This document shows, piece after piece, positions 1 through 7,580 of a stretch of DNA of 64,000 bases. How positions within the stretch are numbered: the stretch's first letter is position 1; the number at the start of each line of letters is the position of its first letter. The position numbers were made by a program, and so were the translations under genes. The stretch covers positions 930,001 through 994,000 of the forward strand of contig CAWEOP010000003.1 in assembly GCA_963810755.1 (NCBI GenBank), given 5' to 3'. The notes beneath the pieces were generated by a model that worked only from the letters and a program-made list of their open reading frames with translations, was not told the origin of the DNA and did not search any database. Origin of the DNA: FEN-1219 sp963810755. GTDB taxonomy: Bacteria; Pseudomonadota; Gammaproteobacteria; Steroidobacterales; Rariloculaceae.

Positions 1-30
1 GCGGGCGTCTCGTAAATCTCGTCAGCGAGA

Positions 31-50
31 GAGGCGCCGTCAGGCGCCTC
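31..50. other. Perfect stem-loop upstream of mshC
   Basis: The arms GAGGCGCC and GGCGCCTC form a perfect 8-bp stem around the loop GTCA, ending 17 bases before the mshC start. No T-tract follows on the plus strand. It may be an attenuator, an mRNA-processing hairpin within the msh operon, or part of a terminator of the gene left of the window. The structure is seen directly; its function is inferred. Confidence 0.4.
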
Positions 51-67
51 TGTCGTGTGAGCCACTC

Positions 68-553
68 ATGAACTGCATTTCGCGACCGCGCAACCGCCCG
101 AGTGGATTCACGCTCGTCGAGCTCATCGTCGTCATCGTCATCCTCGGAATCCTCGCCGCCGTCGCGGCGCCACGGTTCTTCAGCGACCGCACGTTCCTCG
201 AGCGCGGCTACTACGAGGAGCTCGCGGCGGCGCTCCGCTACGCGCAGAAGCTCGCGGTCGCGAGCGGCTGCCCGGTGCGCATGAGCATCGACGCGGCGGG
301 CTACGAGGCTCGCCAACAGAACGCCGTGAGCGGCAGTTGCGACACGTCCGATTCGACGTGGACCACCGGCATCGCGCTCGCGGACGGCCGCGTCCTCGCG
401 GGCGTGAGCCCCCTCGGAGTCTCCGCGGCGCCGAACGTGACGATGGTGTTCGACGCGCTCGGCCGCACCAACCTCGCCGGCGACCAGAGCATCAACGTCG
501 GACCCTTTGCCCTGACCGTGAGAGCCGAGAGCGGGTTCGTTCAGACGCCCTGA
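68..553 (+). CDS. mshC: MSHA minor prepilin MshC-like (GspH/type IV pilin fold)
   Basis: This 161-aa protein has a class III prepilin leader. A basic N-terminus ends in G, followed by FTLVELIVVIVILG, with the Glu at +5 that type IV pilins need for assembly, and then a hydrophobic helix to about residue 35. The C-terminal half has two cysteines, as in minor pilins. It would be processed by the prepilin peptidase at the inner membrane and act as a minor pilin or initiation component of an MSHA-like pilus. It is the first of five same-strand genes in MSHA order, and mshD follows after 2 bases. The MshC name rests on position and size; a GspH-like pseudopilin is the alternative. Confidence 0.75.
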   Translation: MNCISRPRNRPSGFTLVELIVVIVILGILAAVAAPRFFSDRTFLERGYYEELAAALRYAQKLAVASGCPVRMSIDAAGYEARQQNAVSGSCDTSDSTWTTGIALADGRVLAGVSPLGVSAAPNVTMVFDALGRTNLAGDQSINVGPFALTVRAESGFVQTP

Positions 554-555
554 GC

Positions 556-1011
556 ATGCGCGGCGCCCGCGAATCCGGTGCAACGCTGATCGAGCTCGTG
601 ATCTCGATCGTCGTGATCTCGATCGCCGTGAGCGCCGTGCTCGGGCTCCTGTCGAGCACCGCCTCGCACAGTGCCGACTCGATGGTCCTGAGCCAAGCCG
701 TGTCGATCGCCGAGGCGTATCTCGAAGAGGTGTCGCTCAAGCCGTTCGCGGATCCCGACGGCGCCGACGGCGAGGCGAACCGCGTCGACTTCGACGACGT
801 CGACGACTACGACGGTCTCGTCGACCTCGGAGCACGCGACCAGTTCGGCAACGCGATTGCCGCCCTCGCGGGCTACACGGTATCGGTCTCCGTCGTGCCG
901 AGCAGCGCGCTCACCGGTGTGCCGAGCGCCGATGCCGCCCGTGTCGACGTGCGCGTCCGGTTCTCGCCGTCGGTGGACATGTCCCTGAGCGGCTACAGGA
1001 CGAGGCTGTGA
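556..1011 (+). CDS. mshD: MSHA minor prepilin MshD-like
   Basis: I took the ATG at 556, two bases after the mshC stop, because the prepilin signature (ESG, then ATLIELVISIVVIS) lies directly behind it. In-frame codons further upstream would only extend the protein through mshC in another frame. The result is 151 aa, with a cleavable leader of about 9 residues, Glu at +5, and one hydrophobic helix. The remainder carries an Asp-rich segment (residues about 70-90), possibly a metal-binding or surface loop. It is probably a minor pilin of the MSHA apparatus. Its TGA overlaps the GTG start of mshO, which suggests translational coupling. Confidence 0.72.
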   Translation: MRGARESGATLIELVISIVVISIAVSAVLGLLSSTASHSADSMVLSQAVSIAEAYLEEVSLKPFADPDGADGEANRVDFDDVDDYDGLVDLGARDQFGNAIAALAGYTVSVSVVPSSALTGVPSADAARVDVRVRFSPSVDMSLSGYRTRL

Positions 1012-1880
1012 CGCCGATGAGCGTGCGTTCACGCGGCGCGGGTTTCTCGCTGATCGAGCTCGTCATCACGCTCGTCATCAGCACGATCGTCGTCTCGTTC
1101 GTTTCGATGTTCATCAGCGGTCCGGTGCGCGGTTTCATGGACCAGTCGCGGCGCGCGCGGCTCGTCGACGCAGCGGACGCCGCGGTGCAGCGGCTCAGCC
1201 GCGACGTGCGCCGCGCCTTGCCGAACAGCGTGCGCACGACGAGCTCGGCCGGTGTCGTCGCGCTCGAGCTGCTCGGCACGGTCGACGGCAGCCGTTATCG
1301 CGCGCAGCCGCCGGGCGGTGCGCCGGAGATTCTCGATTTCGCCGGCGTGGACGGCTCGTTCGACGTGATCGGGCCGTTCACCCAGATCGCGAAGCCGTTC
1401 AGCTCGACGAGCGCCTACCTCTCGATCTACAACGTCGGCGTCGCGGGCGCCGACGCGTACGAGCTCGCGAACGTGATCACGCCGGCCGGAACGCAGATCG
1501 ATATCGACGCCGGGGCAGCGGCGGGCGAGGACCGCGTCATGTTGAGCCCTGCGTTCCGCTTCGCGTACGGCTCGCCGACGCAGCGCGTGTACCTCGTCGA
1601 CGGCCCCGTGACCTATCTCTGCGATCCCGTCGCCGGGACGTTGACGCGTTATCAGGGCTACTCGATCGTGCCGAATCAGGCGATACGCGACAGCCACGCC
1701 GAGCTCACCGGCGCGGGCGCGACCGCGAGCCTGATGGCGAATCAGCTGAGCGCGTGCGCCATCACCTACACGGCGGGCACCGCGGAGCGCGCCGGCCTCG
1801 TGTCGCTCGAGATCACCGTGAGCTCGCAGGGCGAGCTCGTCTCGCTGCTGTCGCAGGTCCACGTGGACAACGTCCCATGA
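1008..1880 (+). CDS. mshO: MSHA biogenesis prepilin-like protein MshO
   Basis: This is a 290-aa protein with a prepilin leader (RGAG, then FSLIELVITLVIS) and Glu at +5. GTG at 1008 overlaps the mshD stop (GTGA), and an ATG three codons later (1017) is an equally possible start. The large C-terminal domain has two cysteines (in the YLC and SAC segments), resembling PulJ/GspJ- and MshO-type minor pilins that cap or prime the pilus. Order and length fit MshO between MshD and MshP. It overlaps mshP by 4 bases (ATGA). Confidence 0.72.
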   Translation: MTPMSVRSRGAGFSLIELVITLVISTIVVSFVSMFISGPVRGFMDQSRRARLVDAADAAVQRLSRDVRRALPNSVRTTSSAGVVALELLGTVDGSRYRAQPPGGAPEILDFAGVDGSFDVIGPFTQIAKPFSSTSAYLSIYNVGVAGADAYELANVITPAGTQIDIDAGAAAGEDRVMLSPAFRFAYGSPTQRVYLVDGPVTYLCDPVAGTLTRYQGYSIVPNQAIRDSHAELTGAGATASLMANQLSACAITYTAGTAERAGLVSLEITVSSQGELVSLLSQVHVDNVP

Positions 1881-2287
1881 GCGCGCGCGCCGCCGCGGAG
1901 CGTGGTTTCTCGCTCGTCTCGGCGATCTTTCTGCTCGTCGTGCTCGCGGCGCTCGGCGCGTTCGCCGTGCGCATCAGCGTCTTGCAGCAGCAGACCGTCA
2001 CCGCCGCGCTGCGCGCGGACCAGGCGTTTCACGCGGCGCGCTCTGGCATAGCTTGGAGCGCGTATCGCGCGCTGAACGGCGGCGTTTGCGCGCCCGCTGC
2101 GCTGAACCTCACGGAAGGCGGTACCGCGGGATTCCGCGTGTCCGTGCAGTGCTCGCAGACGACGCACGTCGAAGGGACGGCGACCGTGAACGTGTTCGTG
2201 CTCGACGCGCGCGCCGAGTCGGGGGCTTTCGGCGGACCGGACTACGTCTCGCGCCGCGTTCAGGCGAAGATCACGGACGGCGCATGA
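1877..2287 (+). CDS. mshP: MSHA biogenesis protein MshP-like
   Basis: ATG at 1877 overlaps the mshO stop as ATGA. The 136-aa product begins with a short basic segment, then GFSLVSAIFLLVVLAALGAFAV, a pilin-like N-terminal helix that lacks the usual Glu at +5. That is typical of MshP and PilX-type proteins. Two or three cysteines lie in the C-terminal half. It is probably an inner-membrane or periplasmic assembly factor or minor pilin. The stop overlaps the mshQ start (ATGA), so mshO, mshP and mshQ form a tightly coupled operon. Confidence 0.68.
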   Translation: MSARAAAERGFSLVSAIFLLVVLAALGAFAVRISVLQQQTVTAALRADQAFHAARSGIAWSAYRALNGGVCAPAALNLTEGGTAGFRVSVQCSQTTHVEGTATVNVFVLDARAESGAFGGPDYVSRRVQAKITDGA

Positions 2288-5185
2288 CGACGATGACGGC
2301 GCTCGCGTCCCGGTTAATGCGGTTCATGCGCAGGCGGCCAGCCGCGCTCGCGCTGTTCCTGCTCGCCGCCCGCGCGCACGCGGCTCCGTCCGGAACCACG
2401 ATCTCGTACGGCTTCGAGGAAAGCTCGTGGAACGGCTCCGCGGGTCAAGTGCTCGACGACAGCAACTACGCGCTGCACGGCACCGCGTTCGGCGGCGCGA
2501 CCACGGCGAACGCTTCGCCCGCGCTCACGAACGACCCCGGCACTTGCCGCTACGGTGTGTTCGACGGCGTCGACGACTACGTGGAGGTCCCGGACAACGC
2601 CGCGCTCAACATCGCGAACGAGCTCACCGTGTCGGTGTGGATCAACATGCGCACGCTGCCTTCGGAGCTGCACACGATCGTCTCGAAAGACACCAACTAC
2701 GAGTTTCACATCGACAGCCAGGGCCGAGTCTATTGGTGGTGGGGCCCGAGCTTCCTGACGAACGGCTACTCGATCACGCTGAATCAGTGGCACCACATAG
2801 CGGTGACCTACCGCTCGGGTAGCCAGGTGATCTACGTCGACGGCGTCGTGCGCGCGACGGCCGCAAACACGGGTGCGCTGCCGCAGAACAATCTGCCGTT
2901 CTACGTCGGCACCGATTGGAACCTGATCGGCCGCGCATTCGACGGCTTCATCGACGAGGTGCGGATCCTGCCCCGTTTTCTCACGCAGGCCGAGGTGCAG
3001 GCACTCGGCGCGGAGACGCATCCGTGCCCGACGGCGGCCGCGCAGTTTACGATCAACCACGACGCGGTCGGCATCAACTGCCTCGCCGAGGCCGTGACCG
3101 TCAACGTCATCGACTCGCTGGCCGGCACGCCGCTCACGAGCTACAACGCGCAGGTGCGGCTCGACACGCAGACGGGGTACGGCACCTGGGCGCTCGTGTC
3201 CGGGTCGGGCACGTTCGACGACGGCGCCGCCGGCGACGGTGTCGCGACCTACGCGTGGGCGCTCGGCGAGTCACAGGCCGTGTTCTCGCTCTATTACCCG
3301 CAAGGCCCGCCGGCCGTCGACGTCGACGTTTACCAGATCAGCAACAACGGCATCCGCGACAACGACGCGGAAGGCGCGCTCGTGTTCCTGCCGAACGGCT
3401 TCACCGTGACGGCCGCCGCGCTCGCGAACCCGCCCGGCGCGATCGCGCCGTTCGCGTCGAACGAGACCGCGGGCACGAGCTTTCGCGCTGCACCTCGCCG
3501 CGTACGGTCAGACGCCGGGCGATTCGGTGTGCGGCATCATCGAAGGCTACACGGGCGCGAAGAGCCTGAAGTTTTGGTCGCAGTATCAGAACCCGGCGAC
3601 CGGGACGCGCAACGTCACGATCGACGGCGTGCCCGCGGCGACGGGCGAAGGCGGGGCCGCGCCCCAGGGCGTCGCGTTCGTGAACGGCCAAGCCGTGGTG
3701 ACCGCGAAGTACAAGGACGTCGGCCAGATCCGCGTCTTCATGAAAGACGACACGACCGTCGACCCGGTCGAGCTGCCGACCGGAATTCGCGGCGCGACGG
3801 CGGGTTTCGTCTCGCTGCCCGCAGACTTCGTGCTGAGCGGGATCAGCGACGCGGGCGGCACCGTGGTGAATCCCCAGGCGAACGACGCGAGCGGCGGCGT
3901 GTTCCTCGCGGCGGGCAGCCCGTTCCGCACGACGGTCACGGTGCGCGACGCGGAGGGCAGCACGACTCCGAACTACGGCAGGGAGGCGATCCCAGAGACC
4001 GTGCGCCTCGGGGTGCAGCTGCACGCGCCGGGCGGCGGCGCGAGCCCCGCGGTCGGATCGACGGCCGGGTTTGGCGCGTTCGTGAGCGGTGTCGCGACCG
4101 GCACGGACTTCACTTGGTCGGAGGTCGGCATCGTGCGGCTGCAGCCCGGCGTCGGGGACTCGAGCTATCTCTCAGCGGGCGACGTGACCGGCACGCTGAG
4201 CGAGCGCGTCGGCCGCTTCGTCCCGCACCACTTCTCGGTCGCCGTGAACACACCGGAATTCACGACGGGCTGCAACGCCGGCGGGTTCACGTACGCCGGT
4301 CAAACGTTCGGCTACTCGACCGCACCCGTGATCACGGCTACCGCGCTCGCGGCCGGCGGCACGATCACTCAGAACTACACCGGCGCGTTCTTCAAGCTCG
4401 CCACCGCGACGCTTTCCAATCGCACTTACACGCCGGCGTCCGGGTCGCTCGACACGAGCGGGTTGCCGACGACGGCGGTCGATCCCGTCGTCGCGGAGAT
4501 CGGCGGCGGCAATGCGACGCTCACCTTCGGCAGCGGCATCGGCCTGTCGTTCGCGAAGACGTCGCCGGTCGCGCCGTTCTCGGCCGGTATCCAGTTGTCG
4601 ATCGACGTGCTCGACGCGGACGGTGTCGCCGCATCGGGCAGCGCGCCGCTCACGAACCCCGTGACGATCGGCTCGCCGTCAGGTGTTGCGTTCGATGCCG
4701 GGCAGGAGATTCGCTACGGCCGAATCCGCATCGCGAACGCGCTCGGGTCGGAGCGCGTCGATTTGCCGGTGCGGATGCTCGCGGAGCACTACGTGAGCAG
4801 CAGCGCGGGCTTCGTGACCAACACCGCCGACAGCTGCACGGCCAACGTGTCGCTCGCGTTCGCGGGCTTCACGGAGAACCTGGCGCCCGGCGAAACCTGC
4901 GTGCGCGATGCCGGCGCGCCCGGCGCGAGCGGCAGCGGCTGCCCAGCTGCCTCGCCGCTCGGATTGCGTTACGCCGAGCCGCCGGCCGTCGGCGACTTCA
5001 ATCTGCGGCTCGCGGCGCCGGGCATCGGCAACACGGGAAGCGTGCTGATCAACGGGACGGTGCCGGCTTGGCTCGAGTTCGACTGGAACACGAGCACGCC
5101 GGGCGACGAAAACCCGACGGGCCAGGCGACCTTCGGCCTGTTCGGCGGCGAGTCGCGCCAGATCTACCTACGCGAGATCTACTGA
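2284..5185 (+). pseudogene. mshQ: MshQ-like LamG/DUF6701 surface protein, split by a +1 frameshift
   Basis: The reading frame from ATG 2284 encodes a signal peptide (hydrophobic stretch ending in ARAHA), then a LamG/concanavalin-like domain (residues about 35-235, with FDGVDDYVEV and FIDEVRILPR) and the start of a DUF6701 region. At 3481-3483 (AGC TTT CGC) the homologous protein moves one base over: frame 2 reads FALHLAAYGQTPGDS into a 552-aa DUF6701 C-terminus ending QIYLREIY at 5185. Deleting one T restores about 966 aa, a normal MshQ length. MshQ is the large exported adhesin-like protein at the end of MSHA operons. Either the gene is broken or the assembly has an extra base. The original frame stays open to 5313 but encodes only Arg-rich nonsense. 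Confidence 0.8.
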
Positions 5186-5621
5186 GGTTGCGGCACCCGA
5201 ATCGGTCTAAGCGAATCGGAGGAACGGCGGCTCCGAGGCTATCGTCCCCGGGGGCGGCCGCCAGAAATGGGGACTCATCGAGCGGTCGAGTCGCAAGAGT
5301 GACTGCCGTTTGAGACGTGCGAGCGATCCGCTCACTGTCGCAAGGGCGCGATGCCGAATGCAGTCGTTCCGCCAGGAAAAGTAGGAACGCTGTCGCGACC
5401 CTGCGCCGTAGTCTCGGCGCCACTCACCATCGCAAGGACGCGAGGCCATGGCCGCCACTGCCACGGGGCCGAGATCACCGCGCCGGCGTCGCGCCGTCCC
5501 TGATGGGACATTCGATCGGCCGATCGGGGAGCTTCAACGACTCTACCACGGGCCTGCAAACGATTGCATGACGCCCTGAGGCGCGTATGCTCCGCACAAC
5601 TGCTCCGACGGGAGTTCCGCG
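5186..5621. other. Non-coding stretch between mshQ and the ceramidase-like gene
   Basis: These 436 bases contain no open frame with recognisable protein features on either strand. They hold the 14-bp palindrome at 5513-5526 and a GGAG-like ribosome site shortly before the next gene. The sequence following the mshQ stop differs from that following the two downstream copies of the mshQ tail, so this stretch probably belongs to an inserted segment. I see no transposase here. Confidence 0.5.
5513..5526. promoter_or_regulatory. 14-bp palindrome CGATCGGCCGATCG upstream of the ceramidase-like gene
   Basis: This is a perfect inverted repeat about 95 bases before the start of the hydrolase gene, in an otherwise featureless intergenic region. 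Its size and position would suit an operator for a dimeric regulator. However, GC-rich DNA makes CG-rich palindromes likely by chance, and no adjacent regulator gene is present. Confidence 0.25.
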
Positions 5622-6968
5622 ATGAAACCGATTCACCTGACCGCCACGCTGGCTCTCTGTGCGCTGCTCGACGCAACCGTTGCGCACGCCGCACCGTCGG
5701 AAAATCTGCGCGCGGGGGCCGCGCGCATCGACTACACGCCGCGCGGAGCGGAGTTGCCGAGGAATTTCACGGGCGTGCTCGACCCGATCTTCGTGCGCGC
5801 CGTCGTGCTCGACAACGGCAGCACGCGTGCGGCTCTCGTCGCGATCGACGCCGGCGCGCTTCCGACTGAGATCTTCAATCACGTGAGCGAACGTGCGGCG
5901 AAGGAGCTGAAGATTCCGCCGAGCCAGCTACTGATGTCGGCGAGCCATACGCACAGCGTGCCCTTCAGGCTCGACAACAGCGTCGAGGAGATCATCCTGC
6001 GCAGCCTGCGTGAGGCCGTCGGCCGGCTGCAGCCAGCGCGCGTCGCTTACGGCACCGGCGTTTCGTACATCAACGTGAACCGCGACCGCGTGGATCCCAA
6101 GACCAACCGCTGGTGGGAAGGGCCAAATTACGAAGGCCCCTCGGACAAGACGGTGGCCGTTGTGCGCATCGACACGCCCGCCGGCAAGCCGATCGCCGTG
6201 TACTACAACTACGCCGTGCATGGCGTCATCACGGGCACGCTCGACATGATCAGCGGCGACATTCCCGGCGCCGCGTCGCGCTACGTGGAGGAGTCGCTGG
6301 GCGACGATGCGGTGGCGCTCTGGACCAGCGGCGCGGCGGGCGACCAGAACCCGATCTACTTCAACCAGACGTACGAGCTGCGCGACATCCGCATCGCGGA
6401 TTACGCGAAGCGCGGCGAGGACATCAGCAACGCGATGCCACCCGGCGGCCAGGGGATGGACCGCAACAACCCGCGCGTGAAGCTGCTCATGGACCAGCAG
6501 AAGCGCATCAACGAAACGCTGGGCCAGATGCTGGGCGAGGAAGTGCTGCACGTGCTGCGCGAGGGGCTCGAGAAATCGCCGGCCGACCCGACGCTGCGCG
6601 GCGCGCAGGTCAGTTTCTCGTGTCCAGCGCGGCAGCGCACGGACTCGGGCCGTGCCGGCAACCCCGGTTCGTACGTCGAGGGGGGCGATGTGTCGATCGG
6701 CCTCGGCGCGCTACGCATCGGCGACGTGTACGTCGGCGCCGTCGATGCGGAGGTCTACAACGTGATCGCGCAGCGGCTGAAGCGCGAATCGCCGTTCAAG
6801 CACACCATGATGGCCACACTCACCAACGGTAGAGCCGAGACCGGCTACATTCCGAGCGACGACGCGTTCGGCCGCAACACGTTCCAGGTGCTGAGCTCGC
6901 GGCTAACGCCAGGCTGCGCTGAGGCCGGCATCGTCAACGGGCTGCTGGAGCTCATGCGCGGGCTGTAA
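5622..6968 (+). CDS. Secreted neutral/alkaline ceramidase-like hydrolase
   Basis: The 448-aa product starts with a clear Sec signal peptide (MKPIHLTATLALCALL, cleavage after AHA). The mature part matches the neutral/alkaline non-lysosomal ceramidase family: a SASHTHS motif near residue 107, NYAVHG near 195 (both likely zinc-binding histidines), and SGDIPG near 207, where the family nucleophile serine lies. Family members hydrolyse N-acyl linkages of ceramides; many bacterial homologues have unknown substrates. At 448 aa it is shorter than the roughly 650-aa Pseudomonas enzyme, lacking most of the C-terminal Ig-like domain. It stands alone, flanked by mshQ-tail sequences and an IS91 remnant, which suggests acquisition by transfer. 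Substrate specificity is unproven. Confidence 0.78.
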   Translation: MKPIHLTATLALCALLDATVAHAAPSENLRAGAARIDYTPRGAELPRNFTGVLDPIFVRAVVLDNGSTRAALVAIDAGALPTEIFNHVSERAAKELKIPPSQLLMSASHTHSVPFRLDNSVEEIILRSLREAVGRLQPARVAYGTGVSYINVNRDRVDPKTNRWWEGPNYEGPSDKTVAVVRIDTPAGKPIAVYYNYAVHGVITGTLDMISGDIPGAASRYVEESLGDDAVALWTSGAAGDQNPIYFNQTYELRDIRIADYAKRGEDISNAMPPGGQGMDRNNPRVKLLMDQQKRINETLGQMLGEEVLHVLREGLEKSPADPTLRGAQVSFSCPARQRTDSGRAGNPGSYVEGGDVSIGLGALRIGDVYVGAVDAEVYNVIAQRLKRESPFKHTMMATLTNGRAETGYIPSDDAFGRNTFQVLSSRLTPGCAEAGIVNGLLELMRGL

Positions 6969-7126
6969 GCGAGCTTGCCAGCCCGCTCTGCCTCGCGGCC
7001 CGCCGGGAAGCTCGTCGCGTAGATCGCAGTTTGCGTCGGCACGTGGACGCCGAGCGCGCGGCGGCGGCACCCTCTGGTATCGTAGTGGCCTCGCGTACAG
7101 AGCCACGCCTGCCATTGACCTCGTCG

Positions 7127-7395
7127 ATGAACGAGTCCAGGCGGCCGGCCCGAGGCGACGCTGCTCTACCAGCTCGTCGAGCGGCACTACCCCGAGTTCG
7201 TCACCTCCCGTGAGGCCGCCGGGCGCCCACTCCCGAAATACGTGCAGGCGGAGTTCGAGGCGCATCTGAAGTGCGGCCGCCTCGAGCACGGGTTTCTGCG
7301 TGTACGTTGCGAAGACTGCCACGCCGAGAAGCTCGTCGCGGTCAGCTGTAAGCGCCGCGGCTTTTGTCCCTCCTGCGGCGCCCGGCAGATGACGG
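7127..7395 (+). pseudogene. N-terminal fragment of an IS91-family transposase
   Basis: From ATG 7127 the frame reads MNESRRP. A 4-base GGCC duplication near 7143-7146 then shifts to the frame reading PEATLLYQLVERHYPEF and onward to a zinc-binding region with the pairs CEDC and CPSCGARQM (about 7300-7392). This is the N-terminal zinc-ribbon domain that precedes the HUH/Y2 catalytic domain in IS91-type rolling-circle transposases. Everything downstream, including the catalytic tyrosines, is missing: at 7396 the sequence switches to mshQ-tail DNA. It is therefore a dead remnant. Identification rests on motif spacing and overall similarity to the domain as I know it. Confidence 0.7.
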
Positions 7396-7506
7396 ACCTG
7401 CGTGCGCGACGCCGGCGCGCCCGGCGGCGAAAACCCGGCAGGCCAGGCGACCTTCGGCCTGTTCGGCGGCGAATCGCGGCAGATCTACTTGCGCGAGATC
7501 TACTGA
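7396..7506 (+). pseudogene. Duplicated, internally deleted fragment of the mshQ 3' end
   Basis: Bases 7396-7426 match mshQ 4895-4925 with one mismatch by eye, and 7425-7506 match mshQ 5104-5185 with about seven mismatches in 82. The piece thus equals the mshQ tail with about 178 bases removed. It reads CVRDAGAPGGENPAGQ and then ends in the same QIYLREIY stop. It abuts the transposase remnant directly. The divergence shows it is either an old duplication or derives from a related mshQ allele. Confidence 0.8.
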
Positions 7507-7580
7507 CGGCGGGCGGCGCGTACGTCGCGCCAGACTACCTGCGTGAGATCGACTGACGGCGGGTGGCGCGCGCGTCGCTC
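7480..7580. repeat. Tandem duplication of the mshQ stop region (2 x about 50 bp)
   Basis: Bases 7480-7530 and 7531-7580 are diverged tandem copies. Each begins with CAGA and a QIYLREIY-type coding end, contains TGACGGCGGG, and runs into a GTCGC-rich tail. The second copy has lost one base in the coding part and reaches the stop codon of the convergent EF-G-like gene. With mshQ itself this makes three copies of the QIYLREIY end, at 5159-5185, 7480-7506 and 7531-7556. Confidence 0.75.

Noticed and set aside
3475..3490. Programmed +1 ribosomal frameshift in mshQ
   Set aside because: TTT-C allows slippage to TTC, but the next codon is not rare, there is no stimulatory stop or clear upstream Shine-Dalgarno, and other genes in the window show the same kind of break; an error or mutation is simpler.
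3484..5313. Continuation of the first mshQ frame as an Arg-rich protein
   Set aside because: After 3483 the frame gives a low-information Arg/Ala/Gly sequence without motifs, whereas the neighbouring frame encodes conserved DUF6701. High GC keeps wrong frames open.
7242..7556. Intact 104-aa gene joining the zinc domain to a new C-terminus
   Set aside because: The apparent gene is a fusion of transposase remnant and mshQ-tail DNA read in the wrong frame; its C-terminal part is an out-of-frame product.
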